The notes: generated by a model from the sequence alone, not told the origin. Positions 8,497 to 17,817 are shown, numbered from the stretch's first letter. The stretch: DNA of 42,844 nt from Pseudoxanthomonas suwonensis (GCA_030535605.1 JAUNRQ010000018.1:1-42844), one strand, 5' to 3'. A program made the numbers and translations.

Positions 8497-9501
8497 TCAG
8501 CCCTCCCACTGGCCCAGCGCGGCCAGGCCGTTGGCCTTGGCGCGTTCGAACACGGTCTGCTGGGCGGCGGCGTAGTTGCCGCTCATGTCCTGCGACCACA
8601 GCTTCAGCGCGGCCTGCTGCATGGCACGGCCGTAGCTGAACGACAGCGGCCACGGGTTCGGACCCATGCGGTTCATCGCGTCCAGGTGCGCGGTGGCGTC
8701 CTGGTCGGACTGGCCACCGGAGAGGAACACGATGCCCGGCAGGATCGCCGGCACCGCCGACTTCAGGCACATCAGGGTGGCTTCGGCCACTTCCTCGACA
8801 CTGGCCGAATCGCTGCAATCCTTGCCCGGCAGCACCATCGACGCCTTCAGGATGGTGCCTTCCAGCATGACGTTGTGGTTGTACAACGCATCGAACAGCG
8901 CGCGCAGGGTCACCTCGGTGACTTCGTAGCAGGTGTCGATGTCGTGGTTGCCGTCCATGAGCACTTCCGGCTCCACCATCGGCACCAAGCCCTGCTCCTG
9001 GCACAGCGCCGCGTAGCGCGCCAGCGCGTGGGCGTTGGCTTCGATGCAGGTGCCGGACGGGATGTCCTCGCCGATGTTGATCACCGCACGCCACTTGGCG
9101 AAGCGGGCGCCCAGCTGGTAATACTCCTTCAGGCGCTGGCGCAGGCCGTCCAGGCCCTCGGTGACGACTTCACCGGGGAACCCGGCCAGGGCATGGGTAC
9201 CCTTGTCGACCTTGATGCCCGGGATCATGCCGTTGTCCATCATGTACCTGGCGAACGGCACGCCGTCCTTGGTGGACTGGCGAATGGTCTCGTCGAACAG
9301 GATCGCGCCGGACAGGTACTGGCTGGCGTTGGGCGCGGTCAGCAGCAGCTCGCGGTAGGCACGCCGGTTTTCCTCGGTGCATTCGATGCCGACGCCGTCG
9401 AAACGCTTCTGGCAGGTTCCGGCGGATTCGTCGATGGCGATGATGCCCTTGCCCGGGGCAACCATGGCGCGGGCGGTTTCGGCAAGCTGTTCGATGCTCA
9501 T
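8497..9501 (-). CDS. fda: fructose-bisphosphate aldolase, class I
   Basis: 334 residues, typical of the animal-type class I enzyme found in this bacterial group. It cleaves fructose 1,6-bisphosphate to DHAP and glyceraldehyde 3-phosphate through a Schiff base, needing no metal. Visible landmarks are GKGIIAIDES (18-26), RQSTKDGVPFA, KW at 136-137, VPMVEPEVLMDG around 173-184, and GTILKASMVLPG, where K219 is the expected Schiff-base lysine. LSGGQSDQDAT near 280 is the phosphate-binding block. I choose ATG 9501 because the protein start MSIEQLAETARAMV fits the family; the frame further upstream is antisense-like filler. It is the last gene of the pgk-DUF302-pyk-aldolase cluster, 82 bases after pyk. 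Confidence 0.93.
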   Translation of the reverse strand: MSIEQLAETARAMVAPGKGIIAIDESAGTCQKRFDGVGIECTEENRRAYRELLLTAPNASQYLSGAILFDETIRQSTKDGVPFARYMMDNGMIPGIKVDKGTHALAGFPGEVVTEGLDGLRQRLKEYYQLGARFAKWRAVINIGEDIPSGTCIEANAHALARYAALCQEQGLVPMVEPEVLMDGNHDIDTCYEVTEVTLRALFDALYNHNVMLEGTILKASMVLPGKDCSDSASVEEVAEATLMCLKSAVPAILPGIVFLSGGQSDQDATAHLDAMNRMGPNPWPLSFSYGRAMQQAALKLWSQDMSGNYAAAQQTVFERAKANGLAALGQWEG

Positions 9502-9561
9502 TATGCGGCGTCCTGCAAACAGTGGCGGGGAAACGCCCATGATAGCCCGTCGGCCGGGAAA

Positions 9562-9578
9562 CTTCCCGCGCCGGGAAG
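9562..9578 (-). terminator. hairpin between pyk and aldolase
   Basis: CTTCCCG (9562-9568) and CGGGAAG (9572-9578) form a perfect 7-bp stem with a three-base loop, five bases after the pyk stop and followed on the minus strand by TTT. It could attenuate or terminate pyk transcripts. Confidence 0.4.
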
Positions 9579-9583
9579 CCAAA

Positions 9584-11062
9584 TCAGCCGTGGATTTCCG
9601 GCGACGGTTCGATCGCGGCGACGGTGAGGATGCGCAGGGTGTTGGTCGCCCCCAGTTGCTCCATGCTGTCGCCGCTGGTGAACAGGACGCGGGCACCGGC
9701 GGGCAACATGCCTTTGCCGAACAGCAAGGCAATCGCACCGCGGGCGGCTTCTTCGGCCGGCAGCCCGCGGCTGTCGAACGCCAGCGGGAACACGCCACGC
9801 ATCAGGCTCATGCGCCGTCGGGAACTGGCATGCCGCGACAGCGCATAGATCGGCGATGGCGAGCGGAAGCGTGACAGGTAGCGGGCGGTGCCTCCGGACT
9901 CGGTCAGGGCGACGATCGCCGCCACCTGCAGGTGCTCGGTCAGGAACATCGTGGCCATGGCGATGCCGTGGTCGACCCGCTCCAAGCCGCGTTCGGCGGC
10001 CTCGAAATCGGTGTCGTGGTCGAACTGCTTTTCGGCACCAATGCAGATGCGCGCCATCGCCTGGACCGCCTGCACCGGGAAACCGCCGGCGGCGCTCTCG
10101 GCCGAGAGCATCACCGCGTCGGTGCCGTCGATCACGGCGTTGGCCACGTCGAGCACTTCGGCACGGGTCGGCAGCGGGCTGTCGACCATCGACTGCAGCA
10201 TCTGGGTGGCGGTGATCACCACCTTGTTGCGCGCCAGGGTCTCGCGGATGATCTTCTTCTGCAGCCCTGGCAGTTCCGCGTCGCCGATCTCCACGCCCAG
10301 GTCGCCACGGGCGACCATCACCACGTCGCTGGCATCGATGATCCCCGCCAGGTTGGCGATGGCCTCGGCGCGCTCGATCTTGGCCACCAGCGCCGCATCA
10401 CAGCCCGCGGCGCGGGCCACGTTGCGGGCGTCTTCCATGTCCGCGGCGCTGCGGCAGAACGACACCGCGATGAAATCCACGCCGATCTCCGCGGCGACGC
10501 CAATGAGTTCGCGATCGTGTTCGGTCAGCGCGCCCAGCGACAGGCCACCACCAAGCTTGTTCAGGCCCTTGCGGTCGGACAACACCGCATCGCCCAGGAC
10601 CTTGGTGACGATGCGCGCACCATCGATGCGCTCGACCTGCAACTGCACCATGCCATCGTCCAGCAGCAGCACGTCGCCAGCAGACAGGTCGTCGGCAAGC
10701 TGCGGATAGCTGACGCCGACGCCGTTCTCGTCCCCCGTCGCGGCCTCGGTCGCATCGCCGGCCAGCAGGTCGAACCGGGCTCCATCCTGCAACTGCACCC
10801 GCCCTTCACGGAAGCGTTCGATGCGGATCTTCGGCCCCGGCAGGTCGGCGAGGATGCCGATCTCGCGACCGGCCGCAGCAGCCGCCTCGCGCACTGCCGC
10901 GGCGCGGGCGCGGTGTTCGTCCGGGGTGCCGTGCGAGAAATTGAGGCGCACCACGTCGACACCGGCCTGGATCAACCCGGCAAGCACGCCCGGCCGATCA
11001 CTGGCGGGACCGAGGGTGGCAACGATTCGGGTCTGGCGCTGCGGCATGGCCACGCTGCTCAT
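9584..11062 (-). CDS. pyk: pyruvate kinase
   Basis: 492 residues. It transfers phosphate from phosphoenolpyruvate to ADP, the last step of glycolysis. Landmarks are TRIVATLGPASD at the N-terminus, VVRLNFSHG, the ADLPGPKIRI strand, the B-domain with DDGMVQLQV, AVSFCRSAADM, the catalytic lysine strand ALVAKIERAEAI, VMVARGDLGVEI and the TQMLQSM segment. A C-terminal allosteric domain follows from about 350 (VAAIVALTESGGTARYLSRFR). The start could be ATG 11062 (MSSVAMPQRQ) or 11047; I prefer 11062, as family members begin a few residues before TRI. No strong ribosome site is visible for either. It lies 63 bases after the DUF302 lipoprotein gene in the same direction. Confidence 0.93.
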   Translation of the reverse strand: MSSVAMPQRQTRIVATLGPASDRPGVLAGLIQAGVDVVRLNFSHGTPDEHRARAAAVREAAAAAGREIGILADLPGPKIRIERFREGRVQLQDGARFDLLAGDATEAATGDENGVGVSYPQLADDLSAGDVLLLDDGMVQLQVERIDGARIVTKVLGDAVLSDRKGLNKLGGGLSLGALTEHDRELIGVAAEIGVDFIAVSFCRSAADMEDARNVARAAGCDAALVAKIERAEAIANLAGIIDASDVVMVARGDLGVEIGDAELPGLQKKIIRETLARNKVVITATQMLQSMVDSPLPTRAEVLDVANAVIDGTDAVMLSAESAAGGFPVQAVQAMARICIGAEKQFDHDTDFEAAERGLERVDHGIAMATMFLTEHLQVAAIVALTESGGTARYLSRFRSPSPIYALSRHASSRRRMSLMRGVFPLAFDSRGLPAEEAARGAIALLFGKGMLPAGARVLFTSGDSMEQLGATNTLRILTVAAIEPSPEIHG

Positions 11063-11125
11063 CGAAAGGAACAGGCACGCTAGCACGCCTGCATGGCGGC
11101 AGCGCGGCAGTCGGCAGCGGCGTGA

Positions 11126-11680
11126 TCAGGGATCGGCGCCGAGACCTGCCACGGTGTTCCGGATCAACGCGTCGACCGGCGCCAGCCGGCCGAGCATGCC
11201 GTTGGGCAGGCCCTGCATGCGCTCCATGGCGGCCGGTCCACGCCACAATACCCGGGTCGCGGCGTCCGGCTCTTCGCGCACCAGCACCCGCAGTGGCAGG
11301 TCCAGCGCCAGATCCGGATGCGCCTGCATCAACGGCGTTCCGGCAGCCGGATTGCCGTGGATGATGACGCGTGTCGGCGGCATGGCGAGCCCCGCCTCGG
11401 AGGCGGCCGCGGCATGGTCGATCACGCTGAACACGGTAATGCCCTTGTCGGTGAACGCGGCCACCAGCGCCTCGGTGGTACGCGCGACGTCGGCGCGACT
11501 GTCGAGCGTGTTCAGGGGCGCATTGCCGGCGGGAACGGACGCGACCATCGCGGCAGCGTTCGCGGCATCGGTCGCTGCATCAGTCGCCACGGATGTCGCA
11601 CCCGTGGCGGGCTCCGCCGCCGGGCCACAAGCGCTCAGCCCGATGACGCCGGACAAGGCGAGCACGACCAATCCGCGCAT
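11126..11680 (-). CDS. DUF302-domain lipoprotein
   Basis: 184 residues. The N-terminus [19 protein letters not shown] is a lipoprotein signal with lipobox LSAC. An Ala/Thr-rich linker follows (to about 55), then a DUF302 domain: TEALVAAFTDKGITVFSVIDH, PPTRVIIHGNPAAGTPLMQ and DLPLRVLVREEPDAATRVLW. DUF302 proteins are small alpha/beta proteins of unknown biochemical role. This one would sit in the outer or inner membrane facing the periplasm. Its ATG overlaps the pgk stop (TGATG), which suggests translational coupling to pgk. No functional link between a DUF302 lipoprotein and glycolysis is known to me. Confidence 0.8.
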   Translation of the reverse strand: MRGLVVLALSGVIGLSACGPAAEPATGATSVATDAATDAANAAAMVASVPAGNAPLNTLDSRADVARTTEALVAAFTDKGITVFSVIDHAAAASEAGLAMPPTRVIIHGNPAAGTPLMQAHPDLALDLPLRVLVREEPDAATRVLWRGPAAMERMQGLPNGMLGRLAPVDALIRNTVAGLGADP

Positions 11681-12852
11681 CAGCTGCGCGCCTGCAGGGC
11701 GGCCACAGCGGGCAGGGTCTTGCCTTCGAGGAACTCCAGGAATGCGCCGCCGCCGGTGGAGATGTAACCCACGTCCTCGGCGATGCCGTACTTGTCGACG
11801 GCCGCGAGAGTGTCGCCACCGCCGGCAATCGAGAACGCCGACGACGCGGCGATCGCCCGGGCCAGTGCCTCGGTGCCTTTGCCGAAGGCGTCGAATTCGA
11901 ACACCCCGACCGGCCCGTTCCACACCACCGTGCCGGCCTTGGCGATCAGGTCGGCATAGCGCCTGGCGGTTTCCGGGCCGATGTCGAGGATCATGTCCTC
12001 CGGACCCACGGCATCGACTGCCTTGACGGTGGCCGGGGCATCAGCAGCGAAGGCCGGTGCCACCACCACGTCCACGGGCACCGGAATTTCGGCGCCGCGG
12101 GTACGCGCATCGGCCATGATGGACCTGGCCGTGTCGATCAGGTCCATCTCCACCAGCGAACGGCCCACGGCGTGGCCTTCGGCGGCAATGAAGGTGTTGG
12201 CGATGCCACCGCCGACGATCAGCTGGTCGACCTTGCCGACGAGTGACGACAGAAGTTCCAGCTTGGTGCTGACCTTGCTGCCGGCGACGATCGCCAGCAA
12301 CGGCCGCGCCGGGTTGTCCAGCGCCTTGCCGAGGGCGTCCAGCTCCGCCATCAGCAGCGGCCCGCCGGCCGCCTGGGCCGCTTCGCGGATGACGCCGTGG
12401 GTGGAGGCCTGCGCCCGGTGCGCGGTGCCGAACGCATCCATGACGAACACGTCGCACAAGGCGGCGTATTGCCTTGCCAGCGCCACGTCATCCGCCTTCT
12501 CGCCCGTGTTCATGCGGCAGTTTTCCAGCAGCACCACCTGTCCGGGGGCAATGTCGACGCCATCCAGGTAATCGCGGACCAGCGGCACCTCGAACCCGAG
12601 CAGCTCCGACAGCCTTGCCGCGACCGGCGCCAGCGACTCGGATGCGCTCCACTGCCCTTCGGTGGGACGGCCGAGGTGCGACATCACCATCACCGCGGCA
12701 CCACCGGCGAGCGCCGCCTCGAGGGTCGGCAGCGAGGCCGTGATGCGCTGGTCGGAGGTGACTCGGCCATCGGCGATGGGCACGTTCAGGTCCTGGCGGA
12801 TCAACACCCGCTTGCCGGAAAGGTCGAGGTCGGTCATGCGGACGATGGACAT
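11680..12852 (-). CDS. pgk: phosphoglycerate kinase
   Basis: 390 residues, the normal bacterial length. It makes ATP and 3-phosphoglycerate from 1,3-bisphosphoglycerate. Landmarks are [54 protein letters not shown], the hinge [36 protein letters not shown] and the nucleotide loop [12 protein letters not shown] with [16 protein letters not shown]. The start [16 protein letters not shown] at 12852 has GGGAG eight bases upstream; the open frame reaches 12885 without support. Its stop overlaps the DUF302 gene. It lies 64 bases downstream of the haemoglobin pseudogene. Confidence 0.95.
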   Translation of the reverse strand: MSIVRMTDLDLSGKRVLIRQDLNVPIADGRVTSDQRITASLPTLEAALAGGAAVMVMSHLGRPTEGQWSASESLAPVAARLSELLGFEVPLVRDYLDGVDIAPGQVVLLENCRMNTGEKADDVALARQYAALCDVFVMDAFGTAHRAQASTHGVIREAAQAAGGPLLMAELDALGKALDNPARPLLAIVAGSKVSTKLELLSSLVGKVDQLIVGGGIANTFIAAEGHAVGRSLVEMDLIDTARSIMADARTRGAEIPVPVDVVVAPAFAADAPATVKAVDAVGPEDMILDIGPETARRYADLIAKAGTVVWNGPVGVFEFDAFGKGTEALARAIAASSAFSIAGGGDTLAAVDKYGIAEDVGYISTGGGAFLEFLEGKTLPAVAALQARS

Positions 12853-12916
12853 GCACAGGCTCCCAGTGGGGTGGATTCGGGTCAATCGTCTATTGTCCGC
12901 CCTCGCATCGGGCGCA

Positions 12917-13338
12917 TCAAACCGGCCGCGTTGGCGGGCGGCGACGTTTCACCGAACCGGGGACCGGGCGAGCCTGCTCCAGTCCCCGTCCGTAGCGCAG
13001 GCTCTGCGCGATCCGTTGGGCATGACCGCAGACCAGCCGCGCCTGCATGGCCATCGGGTTGCCTCGGTACTCGCGGGTACCCAGAACCACGGACGACCAG
13101 AACTTCACCAAGGTGCCTTGTGTTCCGGCCAATCCTCGACCCCCGGATTGAAGATCGGCCCGAGCAACGCATCGACCTGGACCCGGTCGTGGAACGCGTC
13201 CACCAGGCGCACCAGGTCGGCACGCGACAAACCGGCGGTGGGGCGGGCGGATTGCATGCCGACAGTGTCGCCGCGTTGGCGCGTGCCTGCCTTGACCGGG
13301 ATCATCGCAGCGCCGGCCGGCGGCGCGCGATCGTTCAC
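12917..13338 (-). pseudogene. group III truncated haemoglobin, frameshifted and internally deleted
   Basis: The 5' part, from GTG 13338, reads LVRLVDAFHDRVQVDALLGP, IFNPGVEDWPEHK, then stops (APW*). In the next frame the protein continues as TLVKFWSSVVLGTREYRGNPMAMQARL. One missing base near 13114 (restoring EHKATLVKFW) repairs the reading. After QARL the sequence jumps to HAQRIAQSLRYG, the last helix of these globins. About 35-40 residues (helix F and its surroundings, which normally carry the proximal histidine) are gone. Thus even a corrected frame would lack the haem ligand region. The GTG overlaps the BatD stop (GTGA), so it was the last gene of the Bat operon. Family assignment rests on the IFN...DW...FWSS...GNPMA order. 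Confidence 0.75.
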
Positions 13339-14987
13339 GGTGGATACAACGGCGGCAACAGGCCGGGGCGCGGCGCCGTGGGCGTCCGCCAGCGTGGGCC
13401 GTTGGCGAAGGCACCGCGCAGCGCCTGCAGTGCGACCGCGCCATCACCGCCATGCCAGCGCGCCTGTTGCAGCAGGCGCATCGCCTCTTGCTGGTGGGGG
13501 TCGTCGAGTCGGGCGATGATGTCGTCCAGTCCGGCGGTCTGCACGTCCGACAGCAGATGCAGGGCATGTTCGATGGCGGCAAGGTCCCCGGTGGCGAGCG
13601 CGGTGCGCAGCCGGGTCCGTGGCTCCGTCATTGACGGGATGTTCCCGCCGTCAAGATCACCCTGCTCGTGGCGGCGGCGGTACCACCAGATGCCGGCGAT
13701 GCCCAGCACGCCAGCCAAGGCCAGCAACCCGCCCACCCAGGGCTTCGGCCGACCCCCGAACGGGACGGCCGACTGCGATGTCGCGCCGGGCTGCTGCGCC
13801 GGGTCGAGCGGGTCCACCGGCGGCACCGCAGCGCCGCCTTCCACCTGAATCCGCAGATCCGGCACGGTGGCGGTGCGTGCCACGCCAGCGGCCACGTCCC
13901 ACCACGACAGGCGCGGGCCCGGTTGTCGCAGCGCGCCGCCCTGCTCCGGGAGCAAGGTGAAACGCCGGACCAGACGCAACTGCGGCCGGCCGTCGACGAA
14001 TCGTTCCTCGACCTGCGGCGGTTCCGGGAACACCTGCAACCCGTCCACGGGCGGCAAGGTCAGTTCCGGCATCTGCGCGGCCTGTGCGCCGTCGGCGACC
14101 AATTCCAGCACCGCATGCGCCGGTTGCCCTGCTTTCAGAGCGCCGTCCGGCGCTTCCAGCCACTGCAATTGCAGTCGGCGCAACGGCAACCACGGCTGCG
14201 GCGCGTCCGCGGGCGGCGGCTGCACCTGCAGGCGACGTGCCGCGCCTGCCGCCGCCAACGCGCGCCGGCCGTCGCCGAACCGCTGGTCGTACCACGCGCC
14301 CACGCCCTGTCCATCGAAGCGCGCGCCCGGAATCTCCAAGGTGCCGCTGCGATCGGGTACCAGCAGGAAGCGGCGCTCGACCACGGTGTAGCGCCGGCCA
14401 TCGATCTGGCGACTGTACTGGGCGTCATCGCCGACCCGGCGCAGGCTGGCGCCTTCCGGCGGATCCTGCTCCAGCGTGCCGGAGACCAGCGGCACCGCCG
14501 AGTACACGCGGACCACGTGCCCCACTGCCTGCTGCACCCACGGCTGCACGCTGTCGGTATGGCTTTCGACGAACACCTGGCCACGCGCCCGCACCGGCGT
14601 GGCCGCCGTCGCCGGCACGACCATCAGCGGCACCGGTGCGGTGCGGGCCGCGCCCACCGTCAGGGGGGGAATGGTCAACTGCCCTTCGCGGCGCGGCTGC
14701 AGCGCGACGGCAAACAGGGTGCGAGTGCGGCCACCACCCGCGGCGGGTTCGAAACTGCGCCGACTGCTTTGGCCACTGACCCGGAAATCGCGCTGCAACC
14801 CGGTGAAGTCCGGCATGGTCGCGCCGGGCTCGTCGGTCTCGATGTTCAGGGTGGTGGTTTCACCCAGCGCGATACGGTCCCGATCCAGCCAGGCCCGGGT
14901 CTGCGCCTGCACCGGCAGCATCGCGGTCGCCAGCAGTACCAGCAGCAACCCCGACCACCAGGCACTTCTCGCACGGCCGGCGCTCAT
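13335..14987 (-). CDS. BatD-family (aerotolerance-type) membrane protein
   Basis: 550 residues. A signal peptide (SGLLLVLLATAMLPVQAQ) precedes a long periplasmic region of beta-sandwich repeats typical of BatD: LDRDRIALGETTTLNIETDE, GLQRDFRVSGQSSRRSF, FFVESHTDS-like and LPEQGGALRQPGPRLSWWD segments. One transmembrane helix (about 425-445, VGGLLALAGVLGIAGIWWYR) is followed by a cytoplasmic helical tail. The family works with BatA/BatB VWA proteins and a MoxR ATPase in the envelope; its biochemical action is undefined. ATG 14987 overlaps the preceding stop (ATGA), and its own stop overlaps the GTG of the haemoglobin pseudogene. No symbol is given because naming varies among organisms. Confidence 0.85.
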   Translation of the reverse strand: MSAGRARSAWWSGLLLVLLATAMLPVQAQTRAWLDRDRIALGETTTLNIETDEPGATMPDFTGLQRDFRVSGQSSRRSFEPAAGGGRTRTLFAVALQPRREGQLTIPPLTVGAARTAPVPLMVVPATAATPVRARGQVFVESHTDSVQPWVQQAVGHVVRVYSAVPLVSGTLEQDPPEGASLRRVGDDAQYSRQIDGRRYTVVERRFLLVPDRSGTLEIPGARFDGQGVGAWYDQRFGDGRRALAAAGAARRLQVQPPPADAPQPWLPLRRLQLQWLEAPDGALKAGQPAHAVLELVADGAQAAQMPELTLPPVDGLQVFPEPPQVEERFVDGRPQLRLVRRFTLLPEQGGALRQPGPRLSWWDVAAGVARTATVPDLRIQVEGGAAVPPVDPLDPAQQPGATSQSAVPFGGRPKPWVGGLLALAGVLGIAGIWWYRRRHEQGDLDGGNIPSMTEPRTRLRTALATGDLAAIEHALHLLSDVQTAGLDDIIARLDDPHQQEAMRLLQQARWHGGDGAVALQALRGAFANGPRWRTPTAPRPGLLPPLYPP

Positions 14988-16795
14988 GGCCGGCCCCCGT
15001 CAAGACGCCGCTGCCGCTCCAGCCGGAACTTGGCCCGCAGCAGCCCCCCCGGATCGTCCTCGACACGCTGCAATTGCGCCTCGTTGACGATGCGCCGCTC
15101 GCGCTCCGCGGCGGTCTCGGCGTCCGGGGCTGTCGCTGGGTCCTCATGCTGTTGCTGCCCCTGGGCCTGCTCCAGCGCACGCTGCATCCGCTCGCGCTGG
15201 GCCGCATCGGCCTGTGCCTGCTGCTCGGGGTCGCCAGTGGACGAGGGCTCGGCGGGCGTACCGCCCCCTTGCTCGCGTCCCTGACCCCGCGCGGCAGATG
15301 CCGGTTGCGGTGGCGCACTGCCTTGCGGCGGATCGGCGCTGCCGCGGTCCTGCCCGCCCTGGTCGCCGGCCGAACCGGCATTGGATCGACCATCCTGCGG
15401 CTGGCTGCTCTGCGGCTGGCGGCCACCGCCCGGCGGCTGCTGGCGCTGGGCAGCAGCGACGATCCGGCGATTTTCGACCGCGTCGGCCATGTCCGGTGAT
15501 TGCCGCAGCGCGCGGTCATAGGCCGCAATGGCCTCCTCGTATCGCCCTTGCTTGGCCAGCGCGTTGCCGAGGTTGTACTGTCCACGGGCACTGCCGTCCG
15601 CGGCAAACGCTTGCGCCGCCTCGTCGTAGTCGCCGCGTCGATAGGCGGCCTCGCCCAGACGCTGCAGCGCATGGGCCTGCTGGTCGGCACGCCGCCACCA
15701 GCCACCGGCGACGTCGGCGTCGGCACGGGCACTGTCAACATCGGCGCTGGTCTGTGCGGAGGCAGGCATCGGCAGCGTCGGCAATATCAAGGCAATGGCC
15801 AGCACCGCCAACACACCGCCACGGCGAAACAGCCACAGCACCAGCACCAGCAGCAAGGGCAGCAGCCAGAAGCCCTGGTCCAGCGCGATCTGACGCTGCT
15901 CACCACCCGCCGCGGCCGTGGCGGTGCCGGCGGGATTCAGGACGGACAATTCCCGCAGGTCGGCACCGGCGGGCGCGGCTTGGGCGTAGCGGCCGCCACC
16001 GGCCGTCGCCAGCGCCTGCAGCGCGTCGGCATCCAGGCGACTGTGGCCGGGGCCGCCCAGCATCCGCGGGTAATCGCCACCTTCGGCGCGTCCCAGAGCC
16101 AATACCGACGTGCGGAACCCCAGTGTCGCCGCAGCGGCAGCTTCGCGGCGCGCATCGGCCGGCGCGCCAGCCGCCAGCAGCAGGATCGTGCCCTCGCTGA
16201 AACCGGCCCGCTGCAGCAGGCGTCTGGCATGGACGATGGCACGACCAGCATCACCATGCGGCAAGTCGGCACCGAAGTCCGGCATCACGTCCGGCGCCAG
16301 TGCATCCAGGAACAGCGCGATGTTGGCCACGTCGTCGGTCAGCGGTGCCACGGTATAGGCGTCGCCGGAATAGGCCACCAGGCCGACCTGTCCGGCGTGG
16401 CGCTTGGCCAGCAGCGTGGCGATGCGTGTTCGCGCCTGCAGCAGCCGCGACGGCGGCAGGTCCGTCGCCAGCGCCGGCTCCGACAGGTCCACGGCAATGA
16501 CCAAGGGAGAATGCGTCTGCCACAAGGGCAGGCTGCCAGCACGCCAACTCGGCCCTGCCAGCGCCAGCACGCCAACGGCAATCGCAAGCAGCCATATCCA
16601 CGGCCAGCGGCGACGGCGGTCCGATGTCGTCAGCAGGTGCGGCAGCAAATGCGCGTCGACGAGGTCCCGCCAGGCATTGCGCCGTCGCTGCCACGCCCGC
16701 CAGCGCCAGGCCAGCACCGGCAGCAGCAACAGCGCCAGCAGCCACCAGGGGCGCAGGAAGCGGAACGCGGCAAGCTCGAAGACTGGCTCGATCAC
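14984..16795 (-). CDS. VWA-like plus TPR membrane protein (BatB/BatC type fusion)
   Basis: 603 residues. Two N-terminal helices (about 13-30 and 65-81) lead to a von Willebrand A-like domain (about 97-290). Two further helices follow, then a TPR pair (about 390-445, RGQYNLGNALAKQGRYEEAIAAYDRAL) and a Gln/Gly/Pro-rich tail. The VWA metal site is degenerate. The first motif is DLSEP (D103) instead of DxSxS, and the usual TDG strand end reads LLLAAGAPAD. Threonine (VAPLTDD) is kept. Metal-dependent ligand binding is therefore doubtful, although the fold may act as a scaffold. It overlaps BatA upstream and BatD downstream by ATGA, indicating tight stoichiometric coupling. Confidence 0.85.
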   Translation of the reverse strand: MIEPVFELAAFRFLRPWWLLALLLLPVLAWRWRAWQRRRNAWRDLVDAHLLPHLLTTSDRRRRWPWIWLLAIAVGVLALAGPSWRAGSLPLWQTHSPLVIAVDLSEPALATDLPPSRLLQARTRIATLLAKRHAGQVGLVAYSGDAYTVAPLTDDVANIALFLDALAPDVMPDFGADLPHGDAGRAIVHARRLLQRAGFSEGTILLLAAGAPADARREAAAAATLGFRTSVLALGRAEGGDYPRMLGGPGHSRLDADALQALATAGGGRYAQAAPAGADLRELSVLNPAGTATAAAGGEQRQIALDQGFWLLPLLLVLVLWLFRRGGVLAVLAIALILPTLPMPASAQTSADVDSARADADVAGGWWRRADQQAHALQRLGEAAYRRGDYDEAAQAFAADGSARGQYNLGNALAKQGRYEEAIAAYDRALRQSPDMADAVENRRIVAAAQRQQPPGGGRQPQSSQPQDGRSNAGSAGDQGGQDRGSADPPQGSAPPQPASAARGQGREQGGGTPAEPSSTGDPEQQAQADAAQRERMQRALEQAQGQQQHEDPATAPDAETAAERERRIVNEAQLQRVEDDPGGLLRAKFRLERQRRLDGGRP

Positions 16796-17817
16796 GTGCC
16801 CATCCTGCGTCCGGCCAATACCGCCGCCAGCAGCAACAGCGCCAGTCCGGACCCCAAGGGCCAGATGTAGCGTTCGTGGACCGGACGCACCGCCTGACCC
16901 GGTTGCTGCACCGGCTCCAGGCGCTGGATTTCGGCATAGATGCCGGCCAGTTCGGCCATGTCGCGCGCGCGGAAGGCCCGCCCACCGGTCAGCACGGCAA
17001 TGCGCTGCAGTCCAGCCTCGTCGAAGCTGTCCTCGGCACCACCCATGCCGCCGATGGGTATGCCGAACAGGGTGAAACCGCCACTTTCACCACCGAAGGC
17101 GATAGTGTGCACACGCACGCCGTAGTCGCCGGCCAGTTGCGCGGCGCGCTCCGGCGTCATCTGCCCGGCCGTGTTGACGCCATCGGTCAGCAGCACCAGC
17201 ACGCGCTGTCCCTCCGGCTGCGACGCCAGCCGCTTCACCGCCAGGCCGATGGCGTCACCGATCGCGGTCTCACGGCCGGCCAGGCCGACCACCGCGTCCA
17301 GCAACTGCTCGCGAACGCTGTCGTGGTCGAGGGTCAGCGGCGTCAGCACGTAGGCACGTTGACCGAACACGATCATGCCCACGCGATCACCGCGACGCCG
17401 GTCGAGGAAATCCGCCAGCACCGCCTTGGCCGCGGTCAGCCGGTCGACCGGCCGCCCGCCCAGCACCATGTCGCCCTCGCCCATGCTGCCGGACAGATCC
17501 AGCGCCAGCATCAGGTCACGACCCGACAACGGCGGTTGGATGACCTCGCCGTACTGTTGCGGGCGTGCGGCCGCCACGCACAGCATGGCCCAACCCAACC
17601 ACGCGATCAGCCCGATCCCGACCGCCCGGCGCAACCCGCGACCATCCGCGATCGCCTGCAGTTGCTCCACGGGCCACGGAACACGCAACGCCGGCACCGC
17701 CGTCGGCGCGGACGGCAACACACGACGTGCCAGCCATGGCAGCGGCAAGGCCAGCAGCAGCCAGGGCCACGCGAACCCGGCAAAGCCCTGCGGAGCCATG
17801 GCCAACAGCGCATTCAC
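16792..17817 (-). CDS. BatA-type von Willebrand factor A domain membrane protein
   Basis: 341 residues from GTG 17817, which overlaps the DUF4381 stop (GTGA). An N-terminal helix (FAWPWLLLALPLPWLA), a second helix (about 60-80), a VWA domain and a final C-terminal helix (LGSGLALLLLAAVLAG) are seen. The MIDAS is intact: LALDLSGSM, a conserved threonine in VLTPLTLDHDS, and VLVLLTDGVNTAG. It should bind a divalent metal and a partner protein on the periplasmic side, with MoxR as the probable cytoplasmic ATPase. The frame is open far upstream to 18378, but that part is a shadow of the two preceding genes. Family confidence is high. Confidence 0.88.
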   Translation of the reverse strand: MNALLAMAPQGFAGFAWPWLLLALPLPWLARRVLPSAPTAVPALRVPWPVEQLQAIADGRGLRRAVGIGLIAWLGWAMLCVAAARPQQYGEVIQPPLSGRDLMLALDLSGSMGEGDMVLGGRPVDRLTAAKAVLADFLDRRRGDRVGMIVFGQRAYVLTPLTLDHDSVREQLLDAVVGLAGRETAIGDAIGLAVKRLASQPEGQRVLVLLTDGVNTAGQMTPERAAQLAGDYGVRVHTIAFGGESGGFTLFGIPIGGMGGAEDSFDEAGLQRIAVLTGGRAFRARDMAELAGIYAEIQRLEPVQQPGQAVRPVHERYIWPLGSGLALLLLAAVLAGRRMGT

